64,000 bases of DNA from Arenicola marina (lineage: Eukaryota; Annelida; Polychaeta; Arenicolidae), in the NCBI GenBank assembly GCA_964019135.1, contig OZ025255.1, positions 27,095,188 to 27,159,187 on the forward strand. The letters are read 5' to 3'. Position numbers and translations under genes: made by a program. The notes beneath the pieces are model-generated. The model made no database searches. It worked only from the letters and a program-made list of their open reading frames with translations, and was not told where the DNA came from. The number at the start of each line of letters is the position of its first letter. The first letter of the stretch is position 1. Shown in pieces: positions 44,270 to 55,954 of the stretch.

Positions 44270-46005
44270 TGGCTGCGAGTGGTGACATCCAGGGCTTCTT
44301 TCTACCGTGGCCAAACGGACACAATCAGCATCGACCAGGGGTGGCTTGAAGGACAAGGTCACGTTCAGTCCATTAAAAACACGTCAATGAACCATCAGAA
44401 ACCCAGCGACGGAAGAGCAAAAGTGAAGACTGTTAACCCGATAGCTTGGTACAATGCTATCAATACCACCTGTCGCACATGAGACGGCCGGCGATAATAT
44501 GTGTTTGTGTTGGTTGTCCACCCGCTGTGGTCGCGAGCAGCCAGTGTCCGGGCACTCGGGTGTTGACTCTTGTGACTGGGGCCGCTTGCTCTTTTCTCCC
44601 CCTCTTGTACCTTGGTGCTTGCTGCTGCGGCTGCTGTTGCTGCGGCTGGTAATGCTGATGCTCAGCCAAGGACTGGAGGCCGCTGGGTCTGTCCGCACGC
44701 CAGCCAGCCGCCCGCTCATCCCACTACCACTGCACCAGTGGCCGCATCACTCCATCACTCCATCACTCACCAGGACAACCGCTCTTTACGCACCGTGCAG
44801 GCCGGCCCGGCATTCGGCGCCGATGGCTTCCACAGGACCGGAAGCAGTCGATGGTAACGGGATGCCCGCCAGAGCTCGTGCGGCGGCACACTAACAGGGG
44901 TGGCACCGGGCCTTGGCCTACGTGCCGGCCTCGTGCCGTCCGCCAGCCAAATCCCTTCTGGAATCTAAGAGGATGTACTGTTTTTTGTGCAGCTGGCTCT
45001 TTTTTTATCAATTTGGTTCTGACGTAATCTGTTGTGAAGAGGCTATAGTCCTCCTGGCAGAGGGAATGAACATGGGCCCCAAGTGGGAACGGCAATAAAC
45101 CAATGAAGGCTTTAATCGGACACGATCAAGTAATCTGTCATGACCTATTCCTGGACATTCCATCCCATTCTCAACGACACTGAATGACAACCATGTTTTT
45201 GAGTGCATAATCCAAATCTGCACTAAATAATACTGATACATCATTGCCTTTACAACAATATGTTAAGGAGAATGCCCATCTTAAAAAAGAACATCTACAT
45301 ATCTTTTTAGGAATAAACTGTTACACGGGTATTCTCCGACCTAAAGTACGGTGAGCCTCACCTATCTTCTCGAACGTGAATACGACTTTTAACATATACA
45401 TTGCATCTCTCGCTTCCGAAAGCAATGAAAAAGCTGTCTGAAGCCGGTCTGTCTTTCCTCTTTAGACCCACGAAATGTCTCATTGTAGCAAATGGTAGGC
45501 TTGAGTCATACGTGAGCTAAGCTAAAACAACGGTTCGCCCAAAGACGGAAGAATCGTCGGACCATGCAGCCACAAGTTTAGTTCATCTACAGATTGCAAG
45601 AATAAAATCGTGTTTCAAATCATGGCACACAGGCTACTTTATATGGATTATGCGTCAGTATACAGACGATCATTGGCATTAGAAGGTGGAATATGATGCA
45701 ATCATACAAATTATTGGATACTAAAAGGATATGATGTGCAGCGATGTTGCGATGGTGTTTGAAACAACAAACACCACGCGTTGCTAATGGCTAGGACACG
45801 CTTTGTAAAATGAGGTTTGTAGGATTCAGAAGAAACACGATTTATATTGTGATTACTGAAGGATATAAGGAAATATCGGTATGTAACTTGCATAGAAATT
45901 ATATATGATCTCAATTTCAGTTTTTAAAATTGGGTTTTGTGATCTGCGCTTGTTTTAAAAAGAAATCTGTTTTGGCCAGAACATTCCATTGGGCGTCATG
46001 CTTGC
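44270..46005. other. stretch without a supported gene
   Basis: A + strand frame at 44454-44894 and minus-strand frames beside it contain a GCTGCTGCGGCTGCTG run and hydrophobic or Gln-rich products, but no family is recognised and no splice partner is evident. The rest (45100-46000) is AT-rich and featureless. Confidence 0.3.
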
Positions 46006-46010
46006 TCACA

Positions 46011-46267
46011 AGGGGGCGGTGGTCGTGTTCCCAGATCACGAAGGATACATTTTGCTATTCCCAGATCACGATGAATTAAATGGAGAACTCCCCGGACACA
46101 AAGGGAGGGAGGAGACATGATATAAATTGATTATTATTTAATATTAAAATTACCAGTTCACGACGGTCGACTAATACCTCATTCCCAGTTCACGAAGAAT
46201 TATTTGCCTCATTCCCAGTTCATGGTAAAGTGAAAAGCCCATAGGAACCGAATACCCCTTGCCCCCT
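46011..46267. mobile_element. GGGGGCAAGGGG-ended small element, second copy
   Basis: Shares with 27929-28232 the internal ATTCCCAGTTCACGAAGAATT repeats, ACGACGGTCGACTAATA and the right end AATACCCCTTGCCCCC. The left end is reduced to CAAGGGGG. Confidence 0.7.
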
Positions 46268-46611
46268 CCACATACCAATCCCCCCATTCATCCATGAACT
46301 ATAGATGTTCCCACGTGTGCCTCTGAGAGTCTTACAGGACATTCCTGACGTAATTGACTTGTCTTCCCATCATTATCATAGAAAACAGTTTCTTGCGTTG
46401 GGGGAAATGGATTTCGATAGTCGATGTTTGTTTCCATCACGGTGGCAAGGAAATTGTTTTATTTCCTGTCGCCTTGTTGCGAGCCCTCTCGTTTTTCATC
46501 GAGGGGTAATCGAGCCCGATTCGCTAACATTCTATTGTTCTCAGGCTTTTGCTTAAAACATTCTAAAGAAGATGCTTCTGATGGGAACGGTCCGTCACCA
46601 ACGCTGTCACT

Positions 46612-46744
46612 TCTGGTTACGTGACTGTCACGTGTGAAAACATCTGGTTACGTGACTGTCACGTGCGGCCACATCTGTTTACGTGGCTGTCACGTGGCTG
46701 TCACGTGACTGTCGCGTGGCTGTCACGTGCGATCACATCTGGTT
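46612..46744 (+). promoter_or_regulatory. CACGTG E-box cluster
   Basis: Five exact CACGTG hexamers in units of the type CTGTCACGTG. GTCACGTGAC at 46700-46709 equals the consensus for TFEB/MITF-class factors. The nearest recognised gene start is 2.9 kb away, so the target is unknown. Confidence 0.35.
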
Positions 46745-47089
46745 CAGTGATTTAGTGTGGAGACCTCGATCCCGTTCGGTAACGCGATTGTCACGTTTAC
46801 TTACGTCAACGTTATGGTTGATTGCGGGAATCTCACGTTTGATTACACGATATACATAATGACGCAGGATGTTGCATTTGGTCAGCAGCGTCGTGCTTCG
46901 TGACGCTGCGGGGCAACGTTGCTATGGCGAGTTATGCACAGGGCGCCTCTCAAACAGCCTGGTGACGACCGACTAGAAACAGAGACCTGTAAATAATGGC
47001 TAATATATTCGGCTTAGACCGTTAATCCTTTCAGCGGTTCGATAAAGCAGGTCGTGAGCAGCCTCGGCCCTTTCTGTGGGTAACAACAA

Positions 47090-47105
47090 CAGCGCCCCCT
47101 GGCGG
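47090..47105 (-). promoter_or_regulatory. CTCF-like motif
   Basis: On the minus strand CCGCCAGGGGGCGCTG fits the bilaterian CTCF core at nearly all positions. It is based on motif reading only. Confidence 0.35.
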
Positions 47106-48140
47106 AGACGCAGGCCTGCATTCCCGAGCCTGCCCCTCGGCACCTCGTTACCATGGGAAACGTGAGCTTGGGTCTGTGGGGCCTGATAACTTGGCTTATG
47201 TCATGAGGCTTTATCCGATAGCAGGGAGGGATACAGCATATAAAATAGCATCATAAGGGTTGTAATCAGGGCGATTTCCAGGTAGTCTTGCAGCAAAACC
47301 TAGCCACTCTATCTCGCTATCGCTCTCTTCAATTCATTCTAACTCCTCGTCTCCTCGCCTCTCCTCCACTCTCGGTGTGCCTATCCTGTCTCAATCGCCC
47401 CTTCTTTACCTCGTCCACTCAACCCTTCACGCTCTATCTTTCTCTTCTTCTCTTCCTCTCTCTCTCCCTCTCTCTTTCCTTCTGGTGGGTTCAATATATC
47501 TCTCTCCCCCAGACTCCTTTTCTCTCTCCCGTCTCAGTCTCCCATGTGCCTCTCTCACCTTCTTTACCTCTCTTCCGCTCAACCCCTCAGACACAATAAG
47601 TCACCATTAGTGCCATGACGTCATTATTCCTTCTCAATAGACAGTCATCAGCGCATTGTTCGATGATCACTGGGCGAGCCACGTGGCTGTGCGGAGAAAC
47701 CTCTTCTTGTCACGCCATGGCCCAGGCCGCTCTGTTAGGGACACGTGTCGCCGTTGGGTAGTAACAGCTAGGATGGGGGAGGGGGAGGGCGATGGCCGGG
47801 AACAGCCACTTGAGATGTGGGAAATGACTGGAGAAAACGCCATTTGGGATGTGGGCAAGTGGTAAAGGTCATGCGGAGGAGGAAGGTGGCAAAACTATCA
47901 GATCGGGGAGTAAGAAATGGTGGGTTAAAGATGAAAAATTAATGACGAGTTGAACGTGGGGGACTAATGCCCCCCCCCCCGCCCCCCCACCACCACCACC
48001 CCTCCCTCCCCTCCCCTGAAGGGTATTCCAACGCTGTACCCTTTTTTAGCTCTATTTCTCTAATTTAAGTAGACTATTCAGTATAATGAGTTCTGCTGCC
48101 CAAGCCCACCGAGGTAGGGCGGCAAATCAATGTATGGGTG
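47106..48140. other. pyrimidine-rich tract and unassigned DNA
   Basis: CTCTC-rich DNA at 47320-47590. At 47640 CTCAATAG could be an acceptor before a 69-codon frame (TVISALFDDHWASHVAVRRN...), but no family or donor supports an exon. A C-run lies at 47970. Confidence 0.3.
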
Positions 48141-48149
48141 GATAGGCGA

Positions 48150-49078
48150 GGTCGGGGGCCTGTGTGGGTCAGTTGGGGATCAGTGGTAGGAGGTGTGTGG
48201 GTCAGTAGGGGATCAGTAGGGTGGGCGGTGGTCTGTGTGGGTCAGTGGGAGATCAGTAGGGTGGGCGGGGGCCTGTGTGGATCAGTCGGGGATCAGTGGC
48301 AGGAGGTGCGTGGGTCAGTCGGGGATCAGTGGTAGGAGGTGTGTGGGTCAGTGGGGGATCAGTAGGGTGGGCGGGGGCCTGTGTGGGTCAGTCGGGGATC
48401 AGTGGTAGCAGGTGTGTGGGTCAGTGGGAGATCAGTAGGGTGGGCGGTAGTCTGCGTGGGTCAGTGGGGGATCAGTAGGGTGGGCGGTGGTCTGTGTGGG
48501 TCAGTGGGGCATCAGTGGTGTGGGCAGTGGCCTGTGTGGGTCAGTGGGGCATCTGTGGAGTGGGCGGTGGTCTGTGTGGGTCAGTGGGGGATTAGTCGGG
48601 TGGGCGGTGGTTTGTGTGGGTCAGTGGGGGATCAGTGGGGTGGACGTTGGCCTGTGTGGGTCAGTGGCGCATATGTGGAGTGGGCGGTGGTCTGTGTGGG
48701 TCAGTGGGGGATCAGTGGGGTGGGCGGTGATCTGTGTGGGTCAGTGGGGGATCAGTGGGGTGGGCGGTTGTCTGCGTGGGTCAGTGGGGGATCAGTGGGG
48801 TGGGCGGTGGTCTGTGTGGGTCATTGGGTGATCAGTGGGGTGGGCGGTGGTCTGTGTGGGTCAGTGGGGGATCAGTGGGGTGGGCGGTGGTCTGTGTAGG
48901 TCACTGGGGATCAGTGGGGTGGGCGGTGGCCTGTGTTCGTCAGTGGGGGATCGGTGGGGTGGGTGGTGGCCTGTGTGGGTCAGTGGGGCATCTGTGGAGT
49001 GGGCGGTGGTCTGTGTGGGTCAGTGCGGGATCAGTGGAGTGGGCGGTGATCTGTGATTCAGTGGGGGATCAGTGGGGT
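48150..49078 (+). repeat. 40-bp G/T-rich minisatellite, about 23 copies
   Basis: Unit TGGGCGGTGGTCTGTGTGGG followed by TCAGTGGGGGATCAGTGGGG. The left third is less regular. Its open frames (Trp/Val/Gly-rich) are artefacts. Confidence 0.9.
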
Positions 49079-49079
49079 T

Positions 49080-50155
49080 TGCGTTGTCCCACAGATCGAT
49101 CTGACCTGTCAGTTGCCCCAATTGTTCAGCGAACGCCATTTCGTTACCACAGCACGTGTTTCTTGTTTGTTTTGTTGCCTGAGCTAACTATTGAGGACGG
49201 CTTTCGCTCAACTGTCAACTGGGGTGACAACATGTAAGGCATAATTTTGCATGCCTTTTACATGATAAGCATATGAGTTTAAAACTCGGAAACTAGCTCA
49301 TATAACTACAAACGGGGACCTCTTGTCAGCTCTTCCGTTGGGTTTAAGTCCATTCACGAAACCTTCGAACTAATGACCCATTTATACATCGCAAATTATC
49401 CGCTATTTAAACTACAATAATTGAAGCGATTACTATTAGATACATTTAATTAACCAATACTTCGGATCGTTTGACTTGATGCGTTCTTCACATTAGCTTG
49501 CACAGCTGTGGTCTGCTTGGTCCATAGATGTGTCGGGCCTTCCCCCGGAGGGCTCGGTACCAGTCACAGCTAGACGCCTCGGCGCAACACCTTCCCCCAC
49601 ACCCGACCCCCCACCCCCGGGGGGTGGAGGGTAATCCCATTAGCGGGTGTCCGTGGGGAGAGTGCAGGGACAAGTGTTCGGCAGGATAGAGATGGAGAGA
49701 GGAAGCCAAGGCTCGGCGCGAGAACCACGTGACGCGAGAACTACGCGACGCGAGAACTACGGGAGGCGAGAATAATGGGACGAGAGAAAAACTGCGACAC
49801 CATGGGGTGAGTTCGGGTATGCTAGCGGTGTAGTCGGACTCCGCGGAGTGCATAACCGGACGCGGAGATTGTGGTCCGATAGGGCGGTCACGTGGTACAT
49901 TTTACTCCCGGACCTTACTCCCCACCCAGAGGAGGATCACGAGAATTTCCCACATGGCGTCCAGGCCCAACAATACGTAAAATATATAGTAGTAGTAGTA
50001 TTTCGACCTGCACAAAATCTGTAAATGATATTATGACAACGAGAATAAAATAATGAACCCAACACGTATCCGTTGATTTATTTTATGGTACTGTTTAACG
50101 ATTTTCATGATTTGTGCAGTTCAGCAAGCGCAACATTCACGCGGATCGCAAAGTT
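49080..50155. other. stretch without a supported gene
   Basis: Contains a CCCCGGGGG palindrome at 49615-49625 and four GCGAGAACTACG-type repeats at 49715-49775. A minus-strand frame (49853-49488, 121 codons) has no recognisable family. Confidence 0.3.
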
Positions 50156-50156
50156 T

Positions 50157-53100
50157 GCCATCGTGCAGTGCCCCACAGTGAGTCAGTGACCCACAGTGAG
50201 CCAGTGACCCACAGTGAGCCAGTGACCCACAGTGAGCCAGTGCCCCACAGTGAGCCAGTGCCCCACAGTGAGTCAGTGCCCCACAGTGAGCCAGTGACCC
50301 ACAGTGAGCCAGTGTCCCACAGTGAGCCAGTGCCCCACAGTGAGCCAGTGACCCACGGTGAGCCAGTGTCCCACAGTGAGCCAGTGCCCCACGGTGAGTC
50401 AGTGACCCACAGTGAGCCAGTGACCCACAGTGAGCCAGTGACCCACAGTGAGTCAGCGCCCCACAGTGAGCCAGTGACCCACAGTAAGTCAGCGCCCCAC
50501 AGTGAGCCAGTGACCCACAGTGAGTCAGCGCCCCACAGTGAGCCAGTGACCCACAGTGAGCCAGTGACCCACAGTGAGCCAGTGACCCACAGTGACCCAG
50601 TGACCCACAGTGAGCCAGTGACCCACAGTGAGCCAGTGACCCACAGTGAGCCAGTGCCACACAGTGAGTCAGTGCCCCAGTGTGGCAGTGCCCCACAGTG
50701 AGTCAGTGCCCCACATTGTGGCAGTGCCCCATATTGTGGCAGTGCGCCACATTGAGCCAGTGCCCCACCCTGAGTCAATGACCCATAGTGAGTCAGTGCC
50801 CCACCGTGAGTCAGGGCCCCACCGTGAGTCAATGACCCATAGTGAGTCAGTGCCCCAGTGTGGCAGTGCCCCACAGTGAGTCAGTGCCCCACAGTGAGCC
50901 AGTGACCCACAGTGAGCCAGTGACCCACAGTGAGCCAGTGACCCACAGTGAGCCAGTGACCCACAGTGAGCCAGTGACCCACAGTGAGCCAGTGACCCAC
51001 AGTGAGTCAGCGCCCCACAGTGAGCCAGTGCCCCACGGTGAGTCAGTGACCCACAGTGAGCCAGTGACCCACAGTGAGCCAGTGACCCACAGTGAGTCAG
51101 CGCCCCACAGTGAGCCAGTGACCCACAGTGAGTCAGCGCCCCACAGTGAGCCAGTGACCCACAGTGAGTCAGCGCCCCACAGTGAGCCAGTGACCCACAG
51201 TGAGCCAGTGACCCACAGTGAGCCAGTGACCCACAGTGAGCCAGTGACCCACAGTGAGCCAGTGACCCACAGTGAGCCAGTGACCCACAGTGAGCCAGTG
51301 CCACACAGTGAGTCAGTGCCCCAGTGTGGCAGTGCCCCACAGTGAGTCAGTGCCCCACATTGTGGCAGTGCCCCATATTGTGGCAGTGCGCCACATTGAG
51401 CCAGTGCCCCACCCTGAGTCAATGACCCATAGTGAGTCAGTGCCCCACCGTGAGTCAGGGCCCCACCGTGAGTCAATGACCCATAGTGAGTCAGTGCCCC
51501 AGTGTGGCAGTGCCCCACAGTGAGTCAGTGCCCCACAGTGAGCCAGTGACCCACAGTGAGCCAGTGACCCACAGTGAGCCAGTGACCCACAGTGAGCCAG
51601 TGACCCACAGTGAGCCAGTGCCACACAGTGAGTCAGTGCCCCAGTGTGGCAGTGCCCCACAGTGAGTCAGTGCCCCACATTGTGGCAGTGCCCCATATTG
51701 TGGCAGTGCGCCACATTGAGCCAGTGCCCCACCCTGAGTCAATGACCCCTAGTGAGTCAGTGCCCCACCGTGAGTCAGGGCCCCACCGTGAGTCAATGAC
51801 CCATAGTGAGTCAGTGCCCCAGTGTGGCAGTGCCCCACAGTGAGTCAGTGCCCCACAGTGAGCCAGTGACCCACAGTGAGCCAGTGCCACACAGTGAGTC
51901 AGTGCCCCACCGTGAGTCAATGACCCATAGTGAGTCAATGACCCATACCGAGTCAGTGCCCCACCGTGAGTCAGGGCCCCACCGTGAGTCAATGACCCAT
52001 AGTGAGTCAATGACCCATAGTGAGTCAGTGCCCCACCGTGAGCCAGTGCCCCTGTGTGGCAGTGCCCCACCGTGAGTCAATGACCCATAGTAGTGAGTCA
52101 GTGCCTCACAGTGAGCCAGTGCCACACAGTGAGTCAATGACCCTTAGTGAGTCAGTGCCCCACAGTGAGCCAGTGCCACACAGTGAGTCAGTGCCCCAGT
52201 GTGGCAGTGCCCCACAGTGAGTCAATGACCCATAGTGAGTCAGTACTCCACAGTGAGCCCGTGCCACACAGTGAATCAGTGCCCCACATTGTGGCAGTGC
52301 CCCACAGTGAGTCAATGACCCATAGTGAGTCAGTACTCCACAGTGAGCCCGTGCCACACAGTGAGTCAGTGCCCCAGTGTGGCAGTGCCCCACAGTGAGT
52401 CAGGGCCTCACCGTGAGTCAATGACCCATAGTGAGTCAGTGCCCCACAGTAAGCCAGTGCCACACAGTGAGTCAGTGCCCCAGTGTGGCAGTGCCCCACA
52501 GTGAGTCAGTGCCCCACCGTGAGTCAGTGACCCATAATGAGTCAATGACCCATAGTGAGTCAGTACCCCACAGTGAGCCAGTGCCACACAGTGAATCAGT
52601 GCCCCAGTGTGGCAGTGCCCCACAGTGAGTCAATGACCCACAGTGAGTCAGTTCCCCACAGCGAGTCAGTGCCCCGCAGTGAGTCAGTGCCCCACCGTGA
52701 GTCAGTGCCCCACAGTGAGCCAGTGTCCCACAGTGAGTCAGTTCCCCACAGCGAGTCAGTGCCCCGCAGTGAGTCAGTGCCCCACAGTGAGTCAATGCCC
52801 CACAGTGAGTCAATGCCCCACAGTGAGTCAGTGCCCCACAGTGAGTCAGTGCCCCACAGTGAGCCAGTGTCCCACAGTGAGTCAGTGCCCCACAGTGAGT
52901 CAGTGCCCCACAGTGAGTCAGTGCCCCACAGTGAGTCAATGCCCCACAGTGAGCCAGTGCCCCACAGTGAGTCAGTGCCCCACAGTGAGTCAGTGCCCCA
53001 CAGTGAGCCAGTGCCCCACAGTGAGTCAGTTCCCCACAGCGAGTCAGTGCCCCACAGTGAGTCAGTGCCCCACAGTGAGTCAATGCCCCACTGTGAGTCA

Positions 53101-53405
53101 ATGCCCCACTGTGAGCCAGTGCCCCACAGCGAGTCAGTGCCCCACAGTGAGTCAATGCCCCACTGTGAGCCAGTGCCCTACAGTGAGTCAGTGCCCCACA
53201 GTGAGTCAGTGTCCCACAGTGAGCCAGTGCCCCACAGTGAGCCAGTGCCAAATAGTGAGTCAGTGCCCCACAGTGCCCCTCAGTGAGCCACAGTGAGCGA
53301 GTGCCCCATAGTGAGTCAGTGCCCCACAGTGAGCGAGTGCCCAACAGTGCCCCATAGTGAGTCAGTGCCCCATAGTGAGTCAGTGCCCCACAGTGAGCCA
53401 GTGCC
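50157..53405. repeat. 18-bp minisatellite with higher-order units, about 180 copies
   Basis: The unit CCACAGTGAGCCAGTGAC and its TGAGTCAGTG variant run for 3.25 kb. A marker block containing CATTGTGGCAGTGCCCCATA occurs at about 50711, 51355 and 51675, showing duplication of larger units (about 644 and 320 bp). As 18 is a multiple of 3, frames of over 200 codons stay open on both strands. Many units contain TGAGTCA, the AP-1 consensus. Confidence 0.9.
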
Positions 53406-53714
53406 CGTGCATCTGTTGGTCGTCCGGGTCGTGCTGGGCCTGTCACTTTAAATAATGCACGTCCGGAAGCAGGAAGGTCAGGTGCTGTCAAGAGATAATG
53501 CGCTATGGGTTCTGGGTAATGTGATCAGCGGCTGGCGTGTAGGAGGACACTTAGCAACTCGACTTAAAAAGCCAGGTGTGGATATCATCAAAATGGCTGA
53601 AACCGACTAATGGAAACAATGAACTAAACTATCGTATGACGGAAGCATGCCATGGTTCCCAGATCTTAGTCTGGCTGTAGAAACAGTACGCTGACTTTGG
53701 GCGCTTCGGTTTAC

Positions 53715-53930
53715 CGCCCGACACTTTTTTCACACGGGTCGGGTGCGCACGCATCCATTAGGTATGTCGATGTGCCCCGTTCAAAACAACACGAGACATT
53801 CGGGAGAAGATGGCGGCTGATTAAAAAGTGACTGGTTCCATTTCCCCTAAAAGAACCAGACATGACCGGTGTGAACATTTCTGTCCTGGCCCAAAGAAAT
53901 GGGCCCATTTTCGTCGAATTGCGATTGGGT
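53715..53930 (+). repeat. dispersed repeat, copy 2
   Basis: Partner of 35690-35960. It ends with GGCCCAAAGAAATGGGCCCA, then TTTTCGTCGAATTGCGA, and directly continues into the 57-bp array. Confidence 0.55.
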
Positions 53931-54717
53931 TGGACCCCCTGGTATCATATCATGACATCTCACGTATATAGAGAAGTGCGGCTGGGTTGGACCCCATGGT
54001 ATCATATCATGACATCTCACGTATATAGAGAAATGCGGCTGGGTTGGACCCCATGGTATCATATCATGACATCTCACGTATATAGAGAAGTGCGGCTGGG
54101 TTGGACCCCTTGGTATCATATCATGACATCTCACGTATATAGAGAAGTGCGGCTGGGTTGGACCCCATGGTATCATATCATGACATCTCACGTATATAGA
54201 GAAGTGCGGCTGGGTTGGACCCCATGGTATCATATCATGACATCTCACGTATATAGAGAAGTGCGACTGGGTTGGACCCCATGGTATCATATCATGACAT
54301 CTCACGTATATAGAGAAGTGCGGCTGGGTTGGACCCCATGGTATCATATCATGACATCTCACGTATATAGAGAAGTGCGGCTGGGTCGGACGCCATGGTA
54401 TCATATCATGACATCTCACGTATATAGAGAAGCGCGGCTGGGTTGGACCCCATGGTATCATATCATGACATCTCACGTATATAGAGAAGTGCGGCTGGGT
54501 TGGACCCCATGGTATCATATCATGACATCTCACGTATATAGAGAAGTGCGGCTGGGTTGGACCCCATGGTATCATATCATGACATCTCACGTATATAGAG
54601 AAGTGCGGCTGGGTTGGACCCCATGGTATCATATCATGACATCTCACGTATATAGAGAAGTGCGGCTGGGTTGGACCCCATGGTATCATATCATGACATC
54701 TCACGTATATAGAGAAG
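53931..54717. repeat. 57-bp minisatellite, about 14 nearly identical copies
   Basis: The unit GTGCGGCTGGGTTGGACCCC, then ATGGTATCATATCATGACAT, then CTCACGTATATAGAGAA varies at only a few sites. The high uniformity points to recent expansion. Frames of about 300 codons on both strands come from the period being a multiple of 3. Confidence 0.9.
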
Positions 54718-54719
54718 TC

Positions 54720-55950
54720 CTTGATCTTCCTACCCTTCAAATAATCAAAGCGAAATGTAATGAAGTGTTATAGATAAATGCAAAGGCGGAGCCCGGCTTT
54801 GGAAGAACGAGGGTGTAACGGAGCTCTATGCACAAAAAGTCGGGTCTCTACGCTTGAAGGCCAGCTTATGGGTACATTAATTCGTATAGCATACCTACAG
54901 AAGAGTAGATATTGAAGCCATTTGTCTGGTTATGTTATGTGGCTCATAGCTTGGTAACTGTCGCACGTATTAGTAGCGAAATCTGTGTAGACTCGGGCAT
55001 CAAGTCTAAACGATCAAAGTCCAAAGTCATAATTTTCCCGCCAAGTGACGTAGACGCGGGTTCCGGTTTAATTACTAAATATAGGCGGATGAAGTAAATA
55101 TTCTGACGAATTGGTATTTATGAGAAAGCAAGATTTCAGCCGACTAAGCCCCGTAGCCTGCTAAACTATGTACGTGAAACAGTCCACTGGAATGAAGGCC
55201 ACTTGCTCAGCTGTCACCGACGGGATGAAGGGTCTTCAATGAGTTGAAGCCGCCGAGCTGGCTTACGTCTTTATAACAGACGTGTAATTCAATTTCGGCT
55301 TCCACTGCTGTGGGAGACGTGTCAGGCATAGAGGTGGAACGTCCTCACTGACTGGCATCTTCTCCGGACGGGTCGCTCTCAGCCAACTAAATGCCGAACT
55401 GCCGCTCTCCAGCCGAAAGGAGATCTCCCAGGTAACGGATCGAAAACTAAATGCCGAACTGCCGACTAAACCGTCATCCGCTTTACCACGACAAACAAAT
55501 GAAGAGTTTTTTTGCAAACATGTTCTGATTTCAAACATGGAACATATGCACGGAGCATATAAGCCTTACTGATGTTGCAGGCTGTTTGCTTGCATACCAA
55601 ACCAGTAACAAGATATATAAATAGCCAGACATTGGCATTAACCAGGCACTAAGCGAGTGTCAAGATACCAAACTACCCAGATAGGCAACCATCGACCATA
55701 TAATGAACTAAGTAACCAAACTAGTAACCAAATATCCACATATCAATTTAATAACCCCATATGAAGCTAACTATAACCATAAGGTTGGTTGGTGAGTTCC
55801 GAGCATTATATGAGGACCCACCGGATGGCGAGAGGCCCTGGACGGTAATTGTATTCATTTCATTCGGTCAGCAGACTAATATATATATATATACTGATGA
55901 AGCCAATATTGGCTACACCGAGCCTGCCCGGTGAGCTCTGCATTGTTTCC
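54720..55950. other. stretch without a supported gene
   Basis: ACTAAATGCCGAACTGCCG occurs twice (55387 and 55446). A minus-strand frame at 55538-55263 has no family match by eye. Confidence 0.3.
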
Positions 55951-55954
55951 CGAC

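Noticed and set aside
44454-44894. 146-codon + frame with a hydrophobic segment
   Set aside because: The hydrophobic run comes from a GCTGCTG-type repeat. No cysteine pattern or second membrane segment supports another channel subunit.
49488-49853. 121-codon minus-strand frame
   Set aside because: Composition is irregular, no family is recognised, and it spans short repeats.
50114-53491. Several frames of 190-340 codons (HSEPVT and THCGAL repeats)
   Set aside because: They are repeat translations of an 18-bp unit, open on both strands at once.
53847-54773. Frames of about 300 codons on both strands
   Set aside because: They come from a 57-bp repeat with period divisible by 3 and have no start, signal or domain.
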